A stretch of DNA of 64,000 nucleotides from Ga0077555 sp041397775. Its GTDB lineage: Bacteria > Pseudomonadota > Alphaproteobacteria > Rhizobiales > Hyphomicrobiaceae. A model generated the notes under the pieces. The model ran no database searches. It was not told the DNA's origin and saw only the letters and a program-made list of their open reading frames with translations. The position numbers and the translations under genes were made by a program. The stretch lies in assembly GCA_041397775.1 (NCBI GenBank), contig JAWKWB010000003.1, positions 372,001 through 436,000 of the forward strand. Reading direction: 5' to 3'. Positions 53,161 to 62,758 of the stretch are shown in pieces (positions within the stretch are counted from its first letter, which is position 1; every line of letters begins with the position of its first letter).

Positions 53161-54567
53161 TCAGGCTTTGGCGGTCCCGCCGGTCTCGATTGCGAGATCC
53201 TCGCGCACATAGCGTCCTGTCGCAGCCGTCAACGCGAGCAGAATGTAGATCGGCCACGTGAAGCCCTGCGTGAGGAATGTGCCCGCGACCAGGAAGCCGC
53301 ACAGGCTCGCGAAAAGCGCCAGCGCCATGGCTTGCACGGACGGCGGCGCCCGCGCCTGGGCCAACCGGATGCACGCTCGATATGCGGCGGCGAGGCACAC
53401 GATGATCATCGAAATGAACGTGATGATCCCGGGAAATCCCGTCTCCGAGAGCACGTTGAACCAGGTTGAATGCACCGCGTGGTTCGTGCCGTCCCAGTGC
53501 TCGCTGTAGAAGAAATAGTTGGCGACGAAGTTGTCGAGCCCGACCCCCGTCAACGGTCGTGACGTCGCCATCTTCCAGGCCGCGCCCCAGGCATAGATCC
53601 GGCCCATGGCGGATTCGTCGATGCCCTCTTCGTGCGCACCGCCCGAGGCTCGCTTGTTGATGCCCATCGCCACGAACAGGATGAGCGCGGCAGTCGCACC
53701 GACCGAGATGAGCAGGGCCTTGTTGCGGACCTTGCGCCAGCCGACGATGCCGCTGACGGTGAGAATTCCCAGCAGTCCGCCGCGGCTCTGCGTGCAGATG
53801 ATCGCCCAGATCATCAGGCCCGACCCGAGCGTGCCGATCAGCACGTCCAGCTTCGACATGCGCGAGACGATGAACGATACGGCAAACCCCAGCGGAAACA
53901 GCAGGACCAGGGAGAGATCGTTGGGATCGCCGAGCACCGAGCCCATTTCGCGCGCAATCGTCACGCGCGTCTCCTCGACGAGACCGATGCCGGCCAGCTT
54001 GTTTGAGATCGCGACGATCGATATCGCCGAGCCGGCGATGATGAAGGAGCGCGCGGCCAGGGCGAAATCCTTCGGCCGCCGCACCAGCCACGCGATCGCC
54101 AGCGTCATGATGAAGATCTTCCAGTACGTCGCCGTCCAGTACGTCATCGCCATCGGCCGGTTGATGGCGAAGGCGACGCCGACCGTGGTCAAACCGAAGA
54201 AGACCGACAGCAGCTTCAGTTCGCGCGACCAGAACAGATTGATCTCGCGCGACAGGAGAATATGCCACGACAGGACCACCAGCGTCGGCATCGCGACGAG
54301 GCTCGGAATGCGCAGCGGATTGAGCGCCGGAAACGCCTCGTGGATCCGGAAGAACGAGAAAATGATGAAGATCAGGCACAGGATGAACGGGTTTCGGAAT
54401 GCGATGACGATCGCGACCGGCAGCAATGCGATTGCGAACGGTGCAATGGCCGAAAAGGGCGGCGGCAACAGAAAGATCGGCAACGCGACGATCAACGCGC
54501 CGAGCGTAGCCACGAGCAGCTGCCCGATGCGTGTGCCCATGAGGCCTTGATCAGCGGCTGCCTGCAT
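53161..54567 (-). CDS. O-antigen ligase/polymerase family protein (Wzy-like)
   Basis: 468 aa; the ATG at 54567 has GAGG ahead and overlaps the flippase end by 17 bp (an ATG at 54540 is the alternative). Twelve or so membrane helices, with a periplasmic loop containing MGRIYAWGAAWKMATSRPLTGVGLDNF, FYSEHWDGTNHAVHSTWFNVLSE typical of the Wzy_C/WaaL domain (R..W..A......P..G.G...F..H..y). TQSRGGLLG is another family motif. Polymerises or ligates the polysaccharide in the periplasm. Confidence 0.9.
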   Translation of the reverse strand: MQAAADQGLMGTRIGQLLVATLGALIVALPIFLLPPPFSAIAPFAIALLPVAIVIAFRNPFILCLIFIIFSFFRIHEAFPALNPLRIPSLVAMPTLVVLSWHILLSREINLFWSRELKLLSVFFGLTTVGVAFAINRPMAMTYWTATYWKIFIMTLAIAWLVRRPKDFALAARSFIIAGSAISIVAISNKLAGIGLVEETRVTIAREMGSVLGDPNDLSLVLLFPLGFAVSFIVSRMSKLDVLIGTLGSGLMIWAIICTQSRGGLLGILTVSGIVGWRKVRNKALLISVGATAALILFVAMGINKRASGGAHEEGIDESAMGRIYAWGAAWKMATSRPLTGVGLDNFVANYFFYSEHWDGTNHAVHSTWFNVLSETGFPGIITFISMIIVCLAAAYRACIRLAQARAPPSVQAMALALFASLCGFLVAGTFLTQGFTWPIYILLALTAATGRYVREDLAIETGGTAKA

Positions 54568-56041
54568 TTTGCAGCCTCATGATGCCGGAAGGCAGGAAAG
54601 CCGCCGGGATCTCGATCAGGCGCAGGGCGAGTGCCAGCGCAATCAGCGCGAGGCCGCCGAGCACCGCCCAGCCCATCCGCAGCCACACCGCATCGGCCGA
54701 GGGCGCAGCCCAAACCAGCAGCGCGACGCCGACAGCCACGGCGCCGGCGCGCATGGCGGGATACGGGATCGGCGCAACGATGTGCCCGTCTGCGGCAAAC
54801 AGCACCAATCGCGTCGCGTGGCCCAGCATCATCGCGAACAGGGCCCCCAGTGCTCCGAAGCGTGGAATGAGCAGGCCGTAGCCGATCACAGCCGCAATGG
54901 CGCCCGCGATATTGATCGTCATGACCGCCAGCCCGGTCGTGCGCAGATGGCTGCCGACGTTGGTGAGCGTGCTCAACTCGTTCAGCACGCACACGAGCAC
55001 CGCCGCAGGCAACAGCAGGGCGGCTGCCTGGTAGCTGGCCGGCAGGACCAGATGGATGAAGACCGGCCCGGCGAGACACACGCCATAGGCACCTGCCAGG
55101 AGGATGATGACCCCCTGCCCCCAATGCAGGGCGCTGCGCCGGGCGCCGTCGGGCTCGTTGAAGACCCGCATGCGTTGCGCGATCCACCACAGCGAGAAGG
55201 GCTGTAGCGCAAGCGACGTCGCAAGGCCCAGTTTGGTGGCGAGTGCCAGATAGGCGATATCGACGTCCGAAACGCGACCGGACAGGAACCAGCGGCTCAG
55301 GTTGCCGACGGCGAAGGTCGCCAACCCCGATACGACCAGCGGAAGCCCGTAGAAGGCGGCTCTCTGCAGGCCGCCCGCAGACAGCGCGACACCGTGCGAG
55401 CGAAATTGCAGGACCGTCAGCACGGCGGCAATCGAGATGGCGATCAGGGCATTGGACATGAGGACGCCTTCGGCGCCATAGCCCATCGCGAACACGATCC
55501 ACATCGCGGCCACCTGCACGAGCGACCGCAGCAGCGAGAAGGCAAACAGCGCCTTCGCCCTCTGGTGCAGGCGCCACCACATCAGCGGCATGTCGATCAG
55601 CGACATCACCGTCGCACCGCCGAGCGCCCATCGCATCGCGGTCATGTCGATGCCGATGGAAAGCGCGGAGACGAGCGGCCCCGCCGCGAATTGCAGGCCG
55701 GCCCCGAGCACGCCCGCCAGCAGCAGCCCCGATCCCAGGAACTCCGCCGAGACGCGCCGGCGTGCCGGCTCGTCCAGGGCCGTGCTGGCGAACCGAAGCA
55801 GGCTCTCGCCATGGGCGAGCGCAAGGACGAGGCCAGCCACCTCGACGAGACTGACCGCGACGTCCAGCCGCCCGAACTCGGCTGGTGCCAGATAGGCGGC
55901 GGCCAGCGGGATCGTCAGCAGGGCAAAGCCCTTGTCGAACGCGACGCTGAGAACGTAGAGGACGACGGGCGGGATCTTGAAGCCTGCGAGGCGTCCGCCG
56001 GGCTTTTTCAATTCAGCCGCTGGCAGAGCGCTTGCAGGCAT
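54551..56041 (-). CDS. Oligosaccharide flippase (Wzx/MATE-like)
   Basis: 496 aa from the ATG at 56041; the upstream extension to 56254 was rejected because it has no membrane character. Fourteen or so hydrophobic helices arranged as in the polysaccharide-translocating MVF branch: VLYVLSVAFDKGFALLTIPLAA at the start, APAEFGRLDVAVSLVEV, and LGLATSLALQPFSLWWIAQRM. Flips lipid-linked oligosaccharide; coupled to the Wzy-like gene. Confidence 0.88.
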   Translation of the reverse strand: MPASALPAAELKKPGGRLAGFKIPPVVLYVLSVAFDKGFALLTIPLAAAYLAPAEFGRLDVAVSLVEVAGLVLALAHGESLLRFASTALDEPARRRVSAEFLGSGLLLAGVLGAGLQFAAGPLVSALSIGIDMTAMRWALGGATVMSLIDMPLMWWRLHQRAKALFAFSLLRSLVQVAAMWIVFAMGYGAEGVLMSNALIAISIAAVLTVLQFRSHGVALSAGGLQRAAFYGLPLVVSGLATFAVGNLSRWFLSGRVSDVDIAYLALATKLGLATSLALQPFSLWWIAQRMRVFNEPDGARRSALHWGQGVIILLAGAYGVCLAGPVFIHLVLPASYQAAALLLPAAVLVCVLNELSTLTNVGSHLRTTGLAVMTINIAGAIAAVIGYGLLIPRFGALGALFAMMLGHATRLVLFAADGHIVAPIPYPAMRAGAVAVGVALLVWAAPSADAVWLRMGWAVLGGLALIALALALRLIEIPAAFLPSGIMRLQNAGSR

Positions 56042-56285
56042 CGTTTCACTCGATTGGTTGCTGTTGCGGAACGACGCGCGGTCCAGTCGATGCGATCGTG
56101 TGGCATCGCCCGTCCCCTGGTGCCGTCGTAAGCATGATACGAGGAATGGCTTAATGCTTCGGTTCGCTGCGCGTTCGCATTGTGCCGATCGCGCAGCCTG
56201 TGAGTGTGGCGTCGCATCTTGATTGACCGCTTCGTGCGGCAGGCAAGTCGTCAATCAAGGCGCGATGAACGCCACACGAAGCCCA

Positions 56286-56362
56286 CTAGTGTTCGGGCTC
56301 CGACACTTGGTTCCCCGTGCATCGTACTCTGGACCAAGTGTCGGAGCTAGAAAGAACACTAG
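56286..56362. repeat. Long imperfect palindrome with CTAGTGT ends (copy 2)
   Basis: Arms CTAGTGTTC + CTCCGACACTTGGT (left) and the same read on the other strand (right) pair over 23 bases with a 3/7-nt internal loop. Sits between the flippase 5' end and the receiver-phosphatase 3' end, next to copy 3. Confidence 0.8.
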
Positions 56363-56375
56363 CAACCATATGATT

Positions 56376-56454
56376 CTAGTGTAGCTTCTGCATCAGACGT
56401 TTGGTCACGAGCCAAGCCGCGAGTGGGTACCAAACGTCTGATGCGCTACACTAG
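56376..56454. repeat. Long imperfect palindrome with CTAGTGT ends (copy 3)
   Basis: Arms CTAGTGTAGC + CATCAGACGTTTGGT pair over about 25 bases with a small bulge and a 23-nt loop. Its right end supplies the TAG stop codon (56451-56453) of the phosphatase gene in the frame I prefer. The inner ends of copies 2 and 3 share the ...TTGGT feature. Confidence 0.8.
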
Positions 56455-57715
56455 GCTGGAGCGTCCTTGTAGGCGGCCGCGATGACCGAAACGTCGTCAT
56501 GCACCGCACTGCTGCAGGTTTCGCGAAGCCGTCGGACCGCCGCCGCGCCAGGTCTTCGATGCGGTGATCGGCGGATGCACGCAGCATCTCCGCGACGCCC
56601 TGATAGCCGACCTCTGCGCCGCCCGGCAGTCGGGCTTCCAGGAACCCGTCGGTGTAGAGCACGAGCCGATCGCCGGGCCGGAAATCGCAGGCAACCGAAC
56701 GGTAGATCGCGGTTTCCAGCAGGCCGACCGGAAACCCGCCGCTGCCGATGAAGGACACGTCGCCATCGGCCGAGAGCAGGGCCGGGCGAGGGTGTCCGGC
56801 GATGCAGATGCCCGCCGACTGCTTTTGCGGGTTGAGGACGGCGAATGCCATGGTGCTGTAGCGGTCCGAATTCGCAAAATTCTGAAAGCGCGCATTGAGG
56901 CCTGCTACCACCTCGCACGCACGCTGCCCGTCTTCGTTCGCCGGCTGCGGTCGCTGCCGTGCCAGGGAGGACGACGACTGAAGTTCCTGTGCGAGCGCGG
57001 TTGCCAGGAGCGCTGCGGCCGTGCCCTTGCCGGAGACGTCGATCGAATACACGCCGACCGTGCCGCCCCGTTGCGGCAGCACCCCGATCATGTCGCCGGA
57101 GAGCACGGAGTCGGGCTTGATCGAGCACGAGATCGTGAGACCCTGGTGGTGGCTGACGGCCGCCGGCAGGAGCCCGAACTGTAATTCCGCCGCCGCGCTC
57201 AGATCGAGATCGCTGCGCTGCTTGTCCGCGCGCAATCGGTCGAACGAGCAGCGCAGGTCGGTGTTGTCCGACTGCATGCGCCTCTGCCGCTGCACGATCC
57301 GCATGCCGGCGCTGACGCGCGCCGACAGTTCCGGCGCCGCGAACGGCTTGCAGACATAGTCCATGGCACCTGCGTCGAGGCCATCCACGACCCTGTCGCT
57401 GTGCTTCGACAAGATGATGATATGTGCGGGCCGCCGCAGTTTCTCCTGTAACTCGCGGCACAACGAGATGCCGTCCATGCCGGGCATGCCGACATCGGTG
57501 ATGATCACGTCGGGATCGCTGCCGGCCAGCAGCGTCAGCGCTTCTTCCGCGTTGTTCGCCGCCATGACGTCGTAGCCGTCGCGCTGCATCAACGCCGTTA
57601 CCAGCGCCAGGATCGCCCGGGAATCGTCGACGACGAGCACCGTCCCGGCATGCCGCACGAGGTTGCCCCGTGCCGGCGCGCCAGCGCCGGCCTCGATTTC
57701 GACTGCATACTGCAT
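56451..57715 (-). CDS. Receiver domain plus SpoIIE-type (PP2C) phosphatase, apparent frameshift near 3' end
   Basis: About 420 aa. Receiver: VLVVDDSRAILALVTALMQ, IITDVGMPGMDG (Asp74), ILSKHSDRVVDGLDAGAMDY and VCKPF. Phosphatase: SGDMIGVLPQRGG, VYSIDVSGKGTAAALLATAL, YTDGFLE. The open frame from 57715 runs to 56405 with an unlikely ending, while the +1-shifted frame gives AVHDDVSVIAAAYKDAPA, the normal SpoIIE end, and stops at 56451. The shift would lie in the repetitive tract at about 56536-56549 (GGCGCGGCGGCGG in the coding strand). Probably a signalling output for this region; no partner-switch genes are adjacent. Confidence 0.8.
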
Positions 57716-57736
57716 CCGACCTGCTCCCGCCCGGAC

Positions 57737-59536
57737 TTACTGGCCCTTGCCCAACGCCATGACCTTGACGGTCGATGCGATGATGCCCAGATCGGTGCGC
57801 AGCCATTCGAGCCAGGACGTCACACGCGCCGCATAGGCGTGGTCGTAGAGAACCTTGTTGCGCACGTCCTCGATCGAGGCGTCGTAGGCCTGGTTGACCT
57901 GCGCAAGACCCGTGATCCCGGGCCGCAGCCCGTAGGTCCGCTCCGTGTAGAAGGGGATCGCGGCCTCGAGCTTGCTGAAGAATACCGGGCGTTCGGGTCG
58001 CGGGCCGATGACGGACATCTCACCCTTGAGCACGTTGAAGCATTGCGGCAGTTCGTCCAGGCGCGTCTTGCGCAGGAAACGCCCCACCGGCGTGATGCGC
58101 GGATCGTTCTTCGATGCCCACACCGCACCGGACCGTTGCTCGGCGTCGACGTACATGGTCCTGAATTTCATCAGCCAGAAAAGATGCGTGGCGTCCTCGG
58201 TCTGTCGGCCGACGCGCTGCTGGCGATAGAAGATCGGCCCGCGCGACGTCAGCTTGATGGCGAGTGCGATCGGTACGAACAGAACCGCCATCGCCGCAAA
58301 GGCGCCCAGGCCGCACACGATGTCGAGCGCGCGCTTGCTGACCTCGACCGAGCGCGGGATGTAGTTGGTGCGCGGCTGGGCCTGCGCGGCGCGTTTCCAG
58401 GGCCGCCCCTCGCGGCCGAGGAGATAGCGGGACCCGCCGACGAAGGCAGCCGCATGGCCCTGCAGGAGATAGCCGAGCCACGTAGCCACTTTCGGCTGTT
58501 GCCGTGCGCCGGCTACGATGGAGGCAATGCCGATGACGGCCAGGGAGAGTGTGGCAGCGAGAAGCATCTGAGACATGGGGGAACCTTCGATTGCGAGAAG
58601 TGTGAGGGCCAAGAAACCGATGAGCATGATGAACGGCATGACGGATCGCAGCGCCTTGCCGGAGAGAAAGACGAAGGCGACGCCGGGATGGCGCGGGTCG
58701 GCGAGTGTCCAAAGTCGCAGCGCCTGTTGGAGATTGCCCGCGCCGATCCGGATGCGGCGGCGCCAATCCTGGCCCTCCGCAGTGGTTTCCGCCTCGACCG
58801 CCACGATGTCGCCGTCGTAGACCGCCCGATAACCCGCCGCGACGATCCGCATCGGCAGGACGAAGTCGTCGTTGATCGTGTCCGGCTCGAGCGGTGCTGC
58901 CAGGGCGCGCCGGAAGGCGTAGCAGGCGCCGTGCGCCCCCATCGGCGCGCCGACGGCTGCCTCCGCCGCCTTGATGCGGATCTGGTACTTCCAATAGGCC
59001 TCCTCGCCGGCACTACCCGGCCGGGCCAGCGCATAGCTGGCGCAGACGACACCGACGCTGGGATCGGCGAAGTGGGCCGCCAGCCGCAACAGGCTGTCGC
59101 TGGCCATCGTTGCCGATGTGTCCGTGAGCACTACGAGATCGCTATCGCAGGCCTCCAGCGCCGCATTGAGTACGGCCACTTTCCCACGGTTCTGTGCGTG
59201 CTCGACGAGAAGAAAGCGCGCCGCCGCCCCCGATGCCGCGATTGCCTGGCGGGCAAGTGCCGCCGTGGCGTCCGTCGCGCCGTCGACCGCGATCACGACC
59301 GAGAGGAGATGCGCAGGGTAGGACAGCGCAGCGAGGTTCTCGACCTTGGCCGCGATGAACCCGGCCTCGTTGTAGGCGGGAACGACGATGGTCACGCGCG
59401 GCAGCAATGCAGTCGGCGCCGGTGTGTGCGAGCGCGCCGCCATCCGCCGGGCGAGCCTGTCCAGAAGCACCGGATAGACGAAGTGGTGATAGGCAAAGAG
59501 CGCGCCCGATCCAGTAACGATGAGCTCAGGCAGCAT
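57737..59536 (-). CDS. Fused GT2 glycosyltransferase and initiating sugar transferase
   Basis: 599 aa with two catalytic modules. N-terminal: a short membrane-like start, then GT2 with VTIVVPAYNEAGFIAAKVEN, VIAVDGATDAT, VVLTDTSAT and MGAHGACYAFRR, followed by helices (MPFIMLIGFLALTLLA, LLAATLSLAVIGIASIVAG). From about residue 395, a WcaJ/bac_transf domain: SKRALDIVCGLGAFAAMAV, GPIFYRQQRVGR, FWLMKFRTM, RITPVGRFLRKTRLDELPQ and GLRPGITGLAQVNQ. The second module should load a sugar-phosphate on undecaprenyl phosphate; the first could add the next sugar. Spacing to the phosphatase gene is short. Confidence 0.9.
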   Translation of the reverse strand: MLPELIVTGSGALFAYHHFVYPVLLDRLARRMAARSHTPAPTALLPRVTIVVPAYNEAGFIAAKVENLAALSYPAHLLSVVIAVDGATDATAALARQAIAASGAAARFLLVEHAQNRGKVAVLNAALEACDSDLVVLTDTSATMASDSLLRLAAHFADPSVGVVCASYALARPGSAGEEAYWKYQIRIKAAEAAVGAPMGAHGACYAFRRALAAPLEPDTINDDFVLPMRIVAAGYRAVYDGDIVAVEAETTAEGQDWRRRIRIGAGNLQQALRLWTLADPRHPGVAFVFLSGKALRSVMPFIMLIGFLALTLLAIEGSPMSQMLLAATLSLAVIGIASIVAGARQQPKVATWLGYLLQGHAAAFVGGSRYLLGREGRPWKRAAQAQPRTNYIPRSVEVSKRALDIVCGLGAFAAMAVLFVPIALAIKLTSRGPIFYRQQRVGRQTEDATHLFWLMKFRTMYVDAEQRSGAVWASKNDPRITPVGRFLRKTRLDELPQCFNVLKGEMSVIGPRPERPVFFSKLEAAIPFYTERTYGLRPGITGLAQVNQAYDASIEDVRNKVLYDHAYAARVTSWLEWLRTDLGIIASTVKVMALGKGQ

Positions 59537-60605
59537 GGCGCACCCCCGTGACCTCGGCGTAGCCCGCGAGCGTGTCGGCCCAGGCGAACCGCTGTTCGAC
59601 GAATGGGCGCGGCGACAGCAGCGACGACGCGGCGAGGACCTCGGTCAGGGCGACGGCGAGCGCGGCGGGATCCTCCGGTGGCACGAGGGCGCCGCTCAGG
59701 GGGCAAATGGCCTCGCTCACCCCCCCGACATCGGTCGCGACGACGGGAACGCCGCACGCCTGGGCCTCGATGATGCTGCGCGGCAGGCCCTCACTGCGCG
59801 AGGGCAGGCAGAACACGTCGAATGCCGGCAGGATGGCAGCAATGTCGTCGCGTTGGCCGAGAAACCGGACACGCTCGCCGACCCCGCGCGAGGAGGCGAG
59901 CGCATGTAGATTTGCAGCCTCCGCGCCGTCGCCGACGATCGCCACCAGGACGTCGGCCGGCAGGAGTTCTGCAGCCGCCACCAGTACGTCGTGCCCTTTG
60001 ACACGGGTCAGGCGTCCGACGCTACCGATGATGCGGCCGGCGACCGGCAGGCCCAGCCGGCGGCGAGCGGCGGCCTTGTCGCCGGGCATGAAGCGCGCGA
60101 GGTCGAGGCCGTTGGTGATCACGCGGATTTCGGCATGCGGCAGAACCGCAGCAAGACTGTCGCTCACCGCCTGGGACACGGCGACGTGCCGCGGTCGCGA
60201 CAGCCATTCCACCATCTGCGTGAGGCGGCCGTCCTTGCCGCCCTCCAGGTGCCAGCCGTCGTGCTCGACGTGAACGAGGACCGGCACGCGCGCGAGCCGC
60301 GCCGCGATGCCCCCGTAGACGAGGGGCCCCATGTGGTGAACCACAACCGCGCGCGGCCGCCGCGCCGCGAGCTCCCCCGCCAGCCGTTGCATGAGCCGTG
60401 GGCTGAAGCCCCCTTTGTGATCGAAACCCACGATCAGGTCGCGAACCGCCTCGAGCGCCGGCCAGGACGACACGAGGCCATCGGTCGTCCCGTCGAGACT
60501 GAAGACGTGCGTTGCCCCGCCGCCGGAAACCAGAAGATCCAGAACCAGCGTCTCAATGCCGCCCGGCGCCAGCTTCTGGACTATGTGAATTGTATCGATA
60601 CGCAT
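59526..60605 (-). CDS. Glycosyltransferase family 4
   Basis: 359 aa from the ATG at 60605 with AAGGGCGG ahead; overlaps the following fusion gene by 11 bp. GT-B fold: IHIVQKLAPGGIETLVLDLL at the start, HMGPLVYGGIAA, SVGRLTRVKGHDVLVAAAELL, VGDGAEAANL and the donor-site block LPSRSEGLPRSIIEAQACGVPVVATDVGG (E..E motif). Uses a nucleotide sugar in the cytoplasm. Retaining mechanism by family. Confidence 0.93.
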   Translation of the reverse strand: MRIDTIHIVQKLAPGGIETLVLDLLVSGGGATHVFSLDGTTDGLVSSWPALEAVRDLIVGFDHKGGFSPRLMQRLAGELAARRPRAVVVHHMGPLVYGGIAARLARVPVLVHVEHDGWHLEGGKDGRLTQMVEWLSRPRHVAVSQAVSDSLAAVLPHAEIRVITNGLDLARFMPGDKAAARRRLGLPVAGRIIGSVGRLTRVKGHDVLVAAAELLPADVLVAIVGDGAEAANLHALASSRGVGERVRFLGQRDDIAAILPAFDVFCLPSRSEGLPRSIIEAQACGVPVVATDVGGVSEAICPLSGALVPPEDPAALAVALTEVLAASSLLSPRPFVEQRFAWADTLAGYAEVTGVRHAA

Positions 60606-61056
60606 GACGCAGCACCGCCCTTGCACTGGTGGTAAAGCCGCATCGACAGCGCTTCACCGCCCCAACGACGGCAACCCTACGCTGCCCGCATTAAGCCCCC
60701 AGCCAAGAGAGGCATGGACATTTGTCTCGACTTTTTGGCGACTCGTTCTGAACGCTGACCGTGATGCGATGGCAACGCCACGATCTCCGCGCGCTGTGGC
60801 CAAGAATAGAGTTGAACTTGCATAAAATTGATGCCGCCGCGAAACATCGCCATGAACGCAGAATCCAGTTTCGGCCAAAATTACGGTGCGAACCAGGCTA
60901 TCGGAGGGAGGTGATATGTCGTGGCTATATTAGCGTTGTCGATCCGAGGGAAAACGACGGCAGCGCAGAGCACGGGAATAAATTGTCGAAAATAATAAGT
61001 AATGAGTCCGGCCGGAACGCTCCTGGTGACGAGCATGCCGGCCGCAACCATCGGTG
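60606..61056. other. Intergenic stretch without a supported gene
   Basis: About 450 bp between the GT4 and GlmM genes, both on the minus strand. It is AT-richer around 60930-61010 (AATAAATTGTCGAAAATAAT). No open frame has a sensible start; the promoter of the glycosyltransferase unit is expected here. Confidence 0.45.
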
Positions 61057-62403
61057 TCAGGCGGCAAGGCGCATGAGCTCTTCCTTGACCGACCTGACCG
61101 CACTCTGGACCCGCCCCCAATCCTCGCCTTCGGCCATGATTCGCACGAGCGGTTCGGTTCCCGAGCGACGCACCACCAGACGGCCGCATGCCGACAGCGC
61201 CTCCTCGGCTTGGGTGATCGCGGAGCGCACCCCGTCGCGCTGGAGAACCTGGGGATCGGCGCACGGCACGCTCTCGAGAAGCTGCGGCAGCGGTTCGAAG
61301 ACGCGGCAGATTTCGCTCGCGCGTTTGCCCGTCTCGACCATTGCGGCCAGCACCTGCAGCGCGCTGACGAGACCGTCGCCGGTCGTCGCGTAGTCCGACA
61401 GGATCACGTGGCCCGACTGCTCGCCGCCGATGTTGCAACCCCGACGACGCATTTCCTCGACGACGTAGCGATCTCCGACTTTCGTCCGCGCCAGCTCCAG
61501 GCCAAGGCCACCCACGAAGCGCTCCAGGCCAAGGTTCGACATGACCGTGCCGACCACCGCGCCGCCGGTCAGCGTCCCCCGCGCGTGCCAGTTTCGTGCG
61601 ATGAGCGCAATGAGCTGGTCGCCGTCCACGATCGTCCCGCGCTCATCGACGATGATGACGCGGTCACCGTCGCCATCGAGCGCGATGCCGATATCGGCCC
61701 GCACCTCGTGCGTCTTGGCGATCAGGCTGTGCGGCGATGTCGAGCCGCAGTTGTCGTTGATATTCGTGCCGTTCGGCTCGTCGCCGATGGAAACGACCTC
61801 CGCGCCCAGCTCCCAGAGAGCGAGGGGCGCCACCTCGTAGGCGGCCCCATTCGCGCAATCGAGCGCGATGCGGAGCCCCGCGAGTGTCTTCTGCGTGGGC
61901 AAGGTACGCTTGGCATGCTCGATATAGCGCTCCCGCGGGCCGGCCAGGCGCTTCGCCCGGCCGATGGCCTCGGTGGGCGCCCACAGGTCGCAATCCACCG
62001 CATCGATGAGGCTTTCGATCGCCGCCTCGTCCTCGTCGGACAACTTGTAGCCGTCGGGCCCGAAGAGCTTGATGCCGTTGTCCTCGTAGGGGTTGTGCGA
62101 GGCGGAGATCATCACGCCCATGTCCGCCCGCATCGCGCGGGTCAGCATCGCCACGGCCGGCGTCGGCATCGGACCGAGCTGCAGCACGTCCATGCCCGCG
62201 GCGGTGAAACCTGAGACGAGCGCCGCCTCGAGCATGTAGCCGGACAGGCGGGTGTCCTTTCCGATGACCACGCGACGCTTCCGCTTCCCGGCCCCGAACC
62301 GGCGGCCCGCGGCCATCCCCACGCGCATTGCGAGTGCGGGGTTCATCGCATTCGTGTTGACGCGGCCGCGAATTCCGTCGGTGCCGAAGTAGCGACGTGA
62401 CAT
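61057..62403 (-). CDS. glmM: Phosphoglucosamine mutase
   Basis: 448 aa from the ATG at 62403 (MSRRYFGTDGIRG). Interconverts glucosamine-6- and -1-phosphate for UDP-GlcNAc, the precursor of peptidoglycan and lipopolysaccharide. Blocks: phosphoserine loop MGVMISASHNPYEDNG (Ser102), metal loop ALDGDGDRVI, sugar-binding GGEQSGH and phosphate-binding VVRRSGTEPLVRIM. Full length. Not followed by the usual folP or ftsH on this side; it sits beside glycan genes that consume UDP-sugars. Confidence 0.97.
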   Translation of the reverse strand: MSRRYFGTDGIRGRVNTNAMNPALAMRVGMAAGRRFGAGKRKRRVVIGKDTRLSGYMLEAALVSGFTAAGMDVLQLGPMPTPAVAMLTRAMRADMGVMISASHNPYEDNGIKLFGPDGYKLSDEDEAAIESLIDAVDCDLWAPTEAIGRAKRLAGPRERYIEHAKRTLPTQKTLAGLRIALDCANGAAYEVAPLALWELGAEVVSIGDEPNGTNINDNCGSTSPHSLIAKTHEVRADIGIALDGDGDRVIIVDERGTIVDGDQLIALIARNWHARGTLTGGAVVGTVMSNLGLERFVGGLGLELARTKVGDRYVVEEMRRRGCNIGGEQSGHVILSDYATTGDGLVSALQVLAAMVETGKRASEICRVFEPLPQLLESVPCADPQVLQRDGVRSAITQAEEALSACGRLVVRRSGTEPLVRIMAEGEDWGRVQSAVRSVKEELMRLAA

Positions 62404-62758
62404 GTTTCGAACTCCCATCTGCCAGGAACGGGCGACCGGTTGCGGGCGCCGTCGATTGCCGTTCCACCCTGATGTAACAGCCGAATCGAAACCGACCTGA
62501 AAGACACGCATCGCAACCCCGGATAAATGCCGGGAAAAACCAGGAAAACCGGGATTAGAAAACGCATCGATTTTAATATTGTTGTGCACCAACAGTCACG
62601 CAATTCGTGGCGACTGTCGGACAGGGAAATTAACGCCGGCGGAGCGTCGGCATCGCGGAAGCGGGGCTCGATAAATTTGTCGGGGCTGCGGCAGGATTCG
62701 ATTCGTTTTCTGGGCTTAGGAGACGCAGGAGTGTCATGAGTCCAAAGGAATTCACAAA
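62404..62758. other. Divergent intergenic region with an imperfect palindrome
   Basis: About 355 bp between glmM (minus) and the RTX gene (plus). ACAGTC (62592-62597) and GACTGT (62612-62617) flank a 14-nt centre that is partly symmetric (GCAATTCG). It may be an operator. No gene is supported. Confidence 0.4.
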
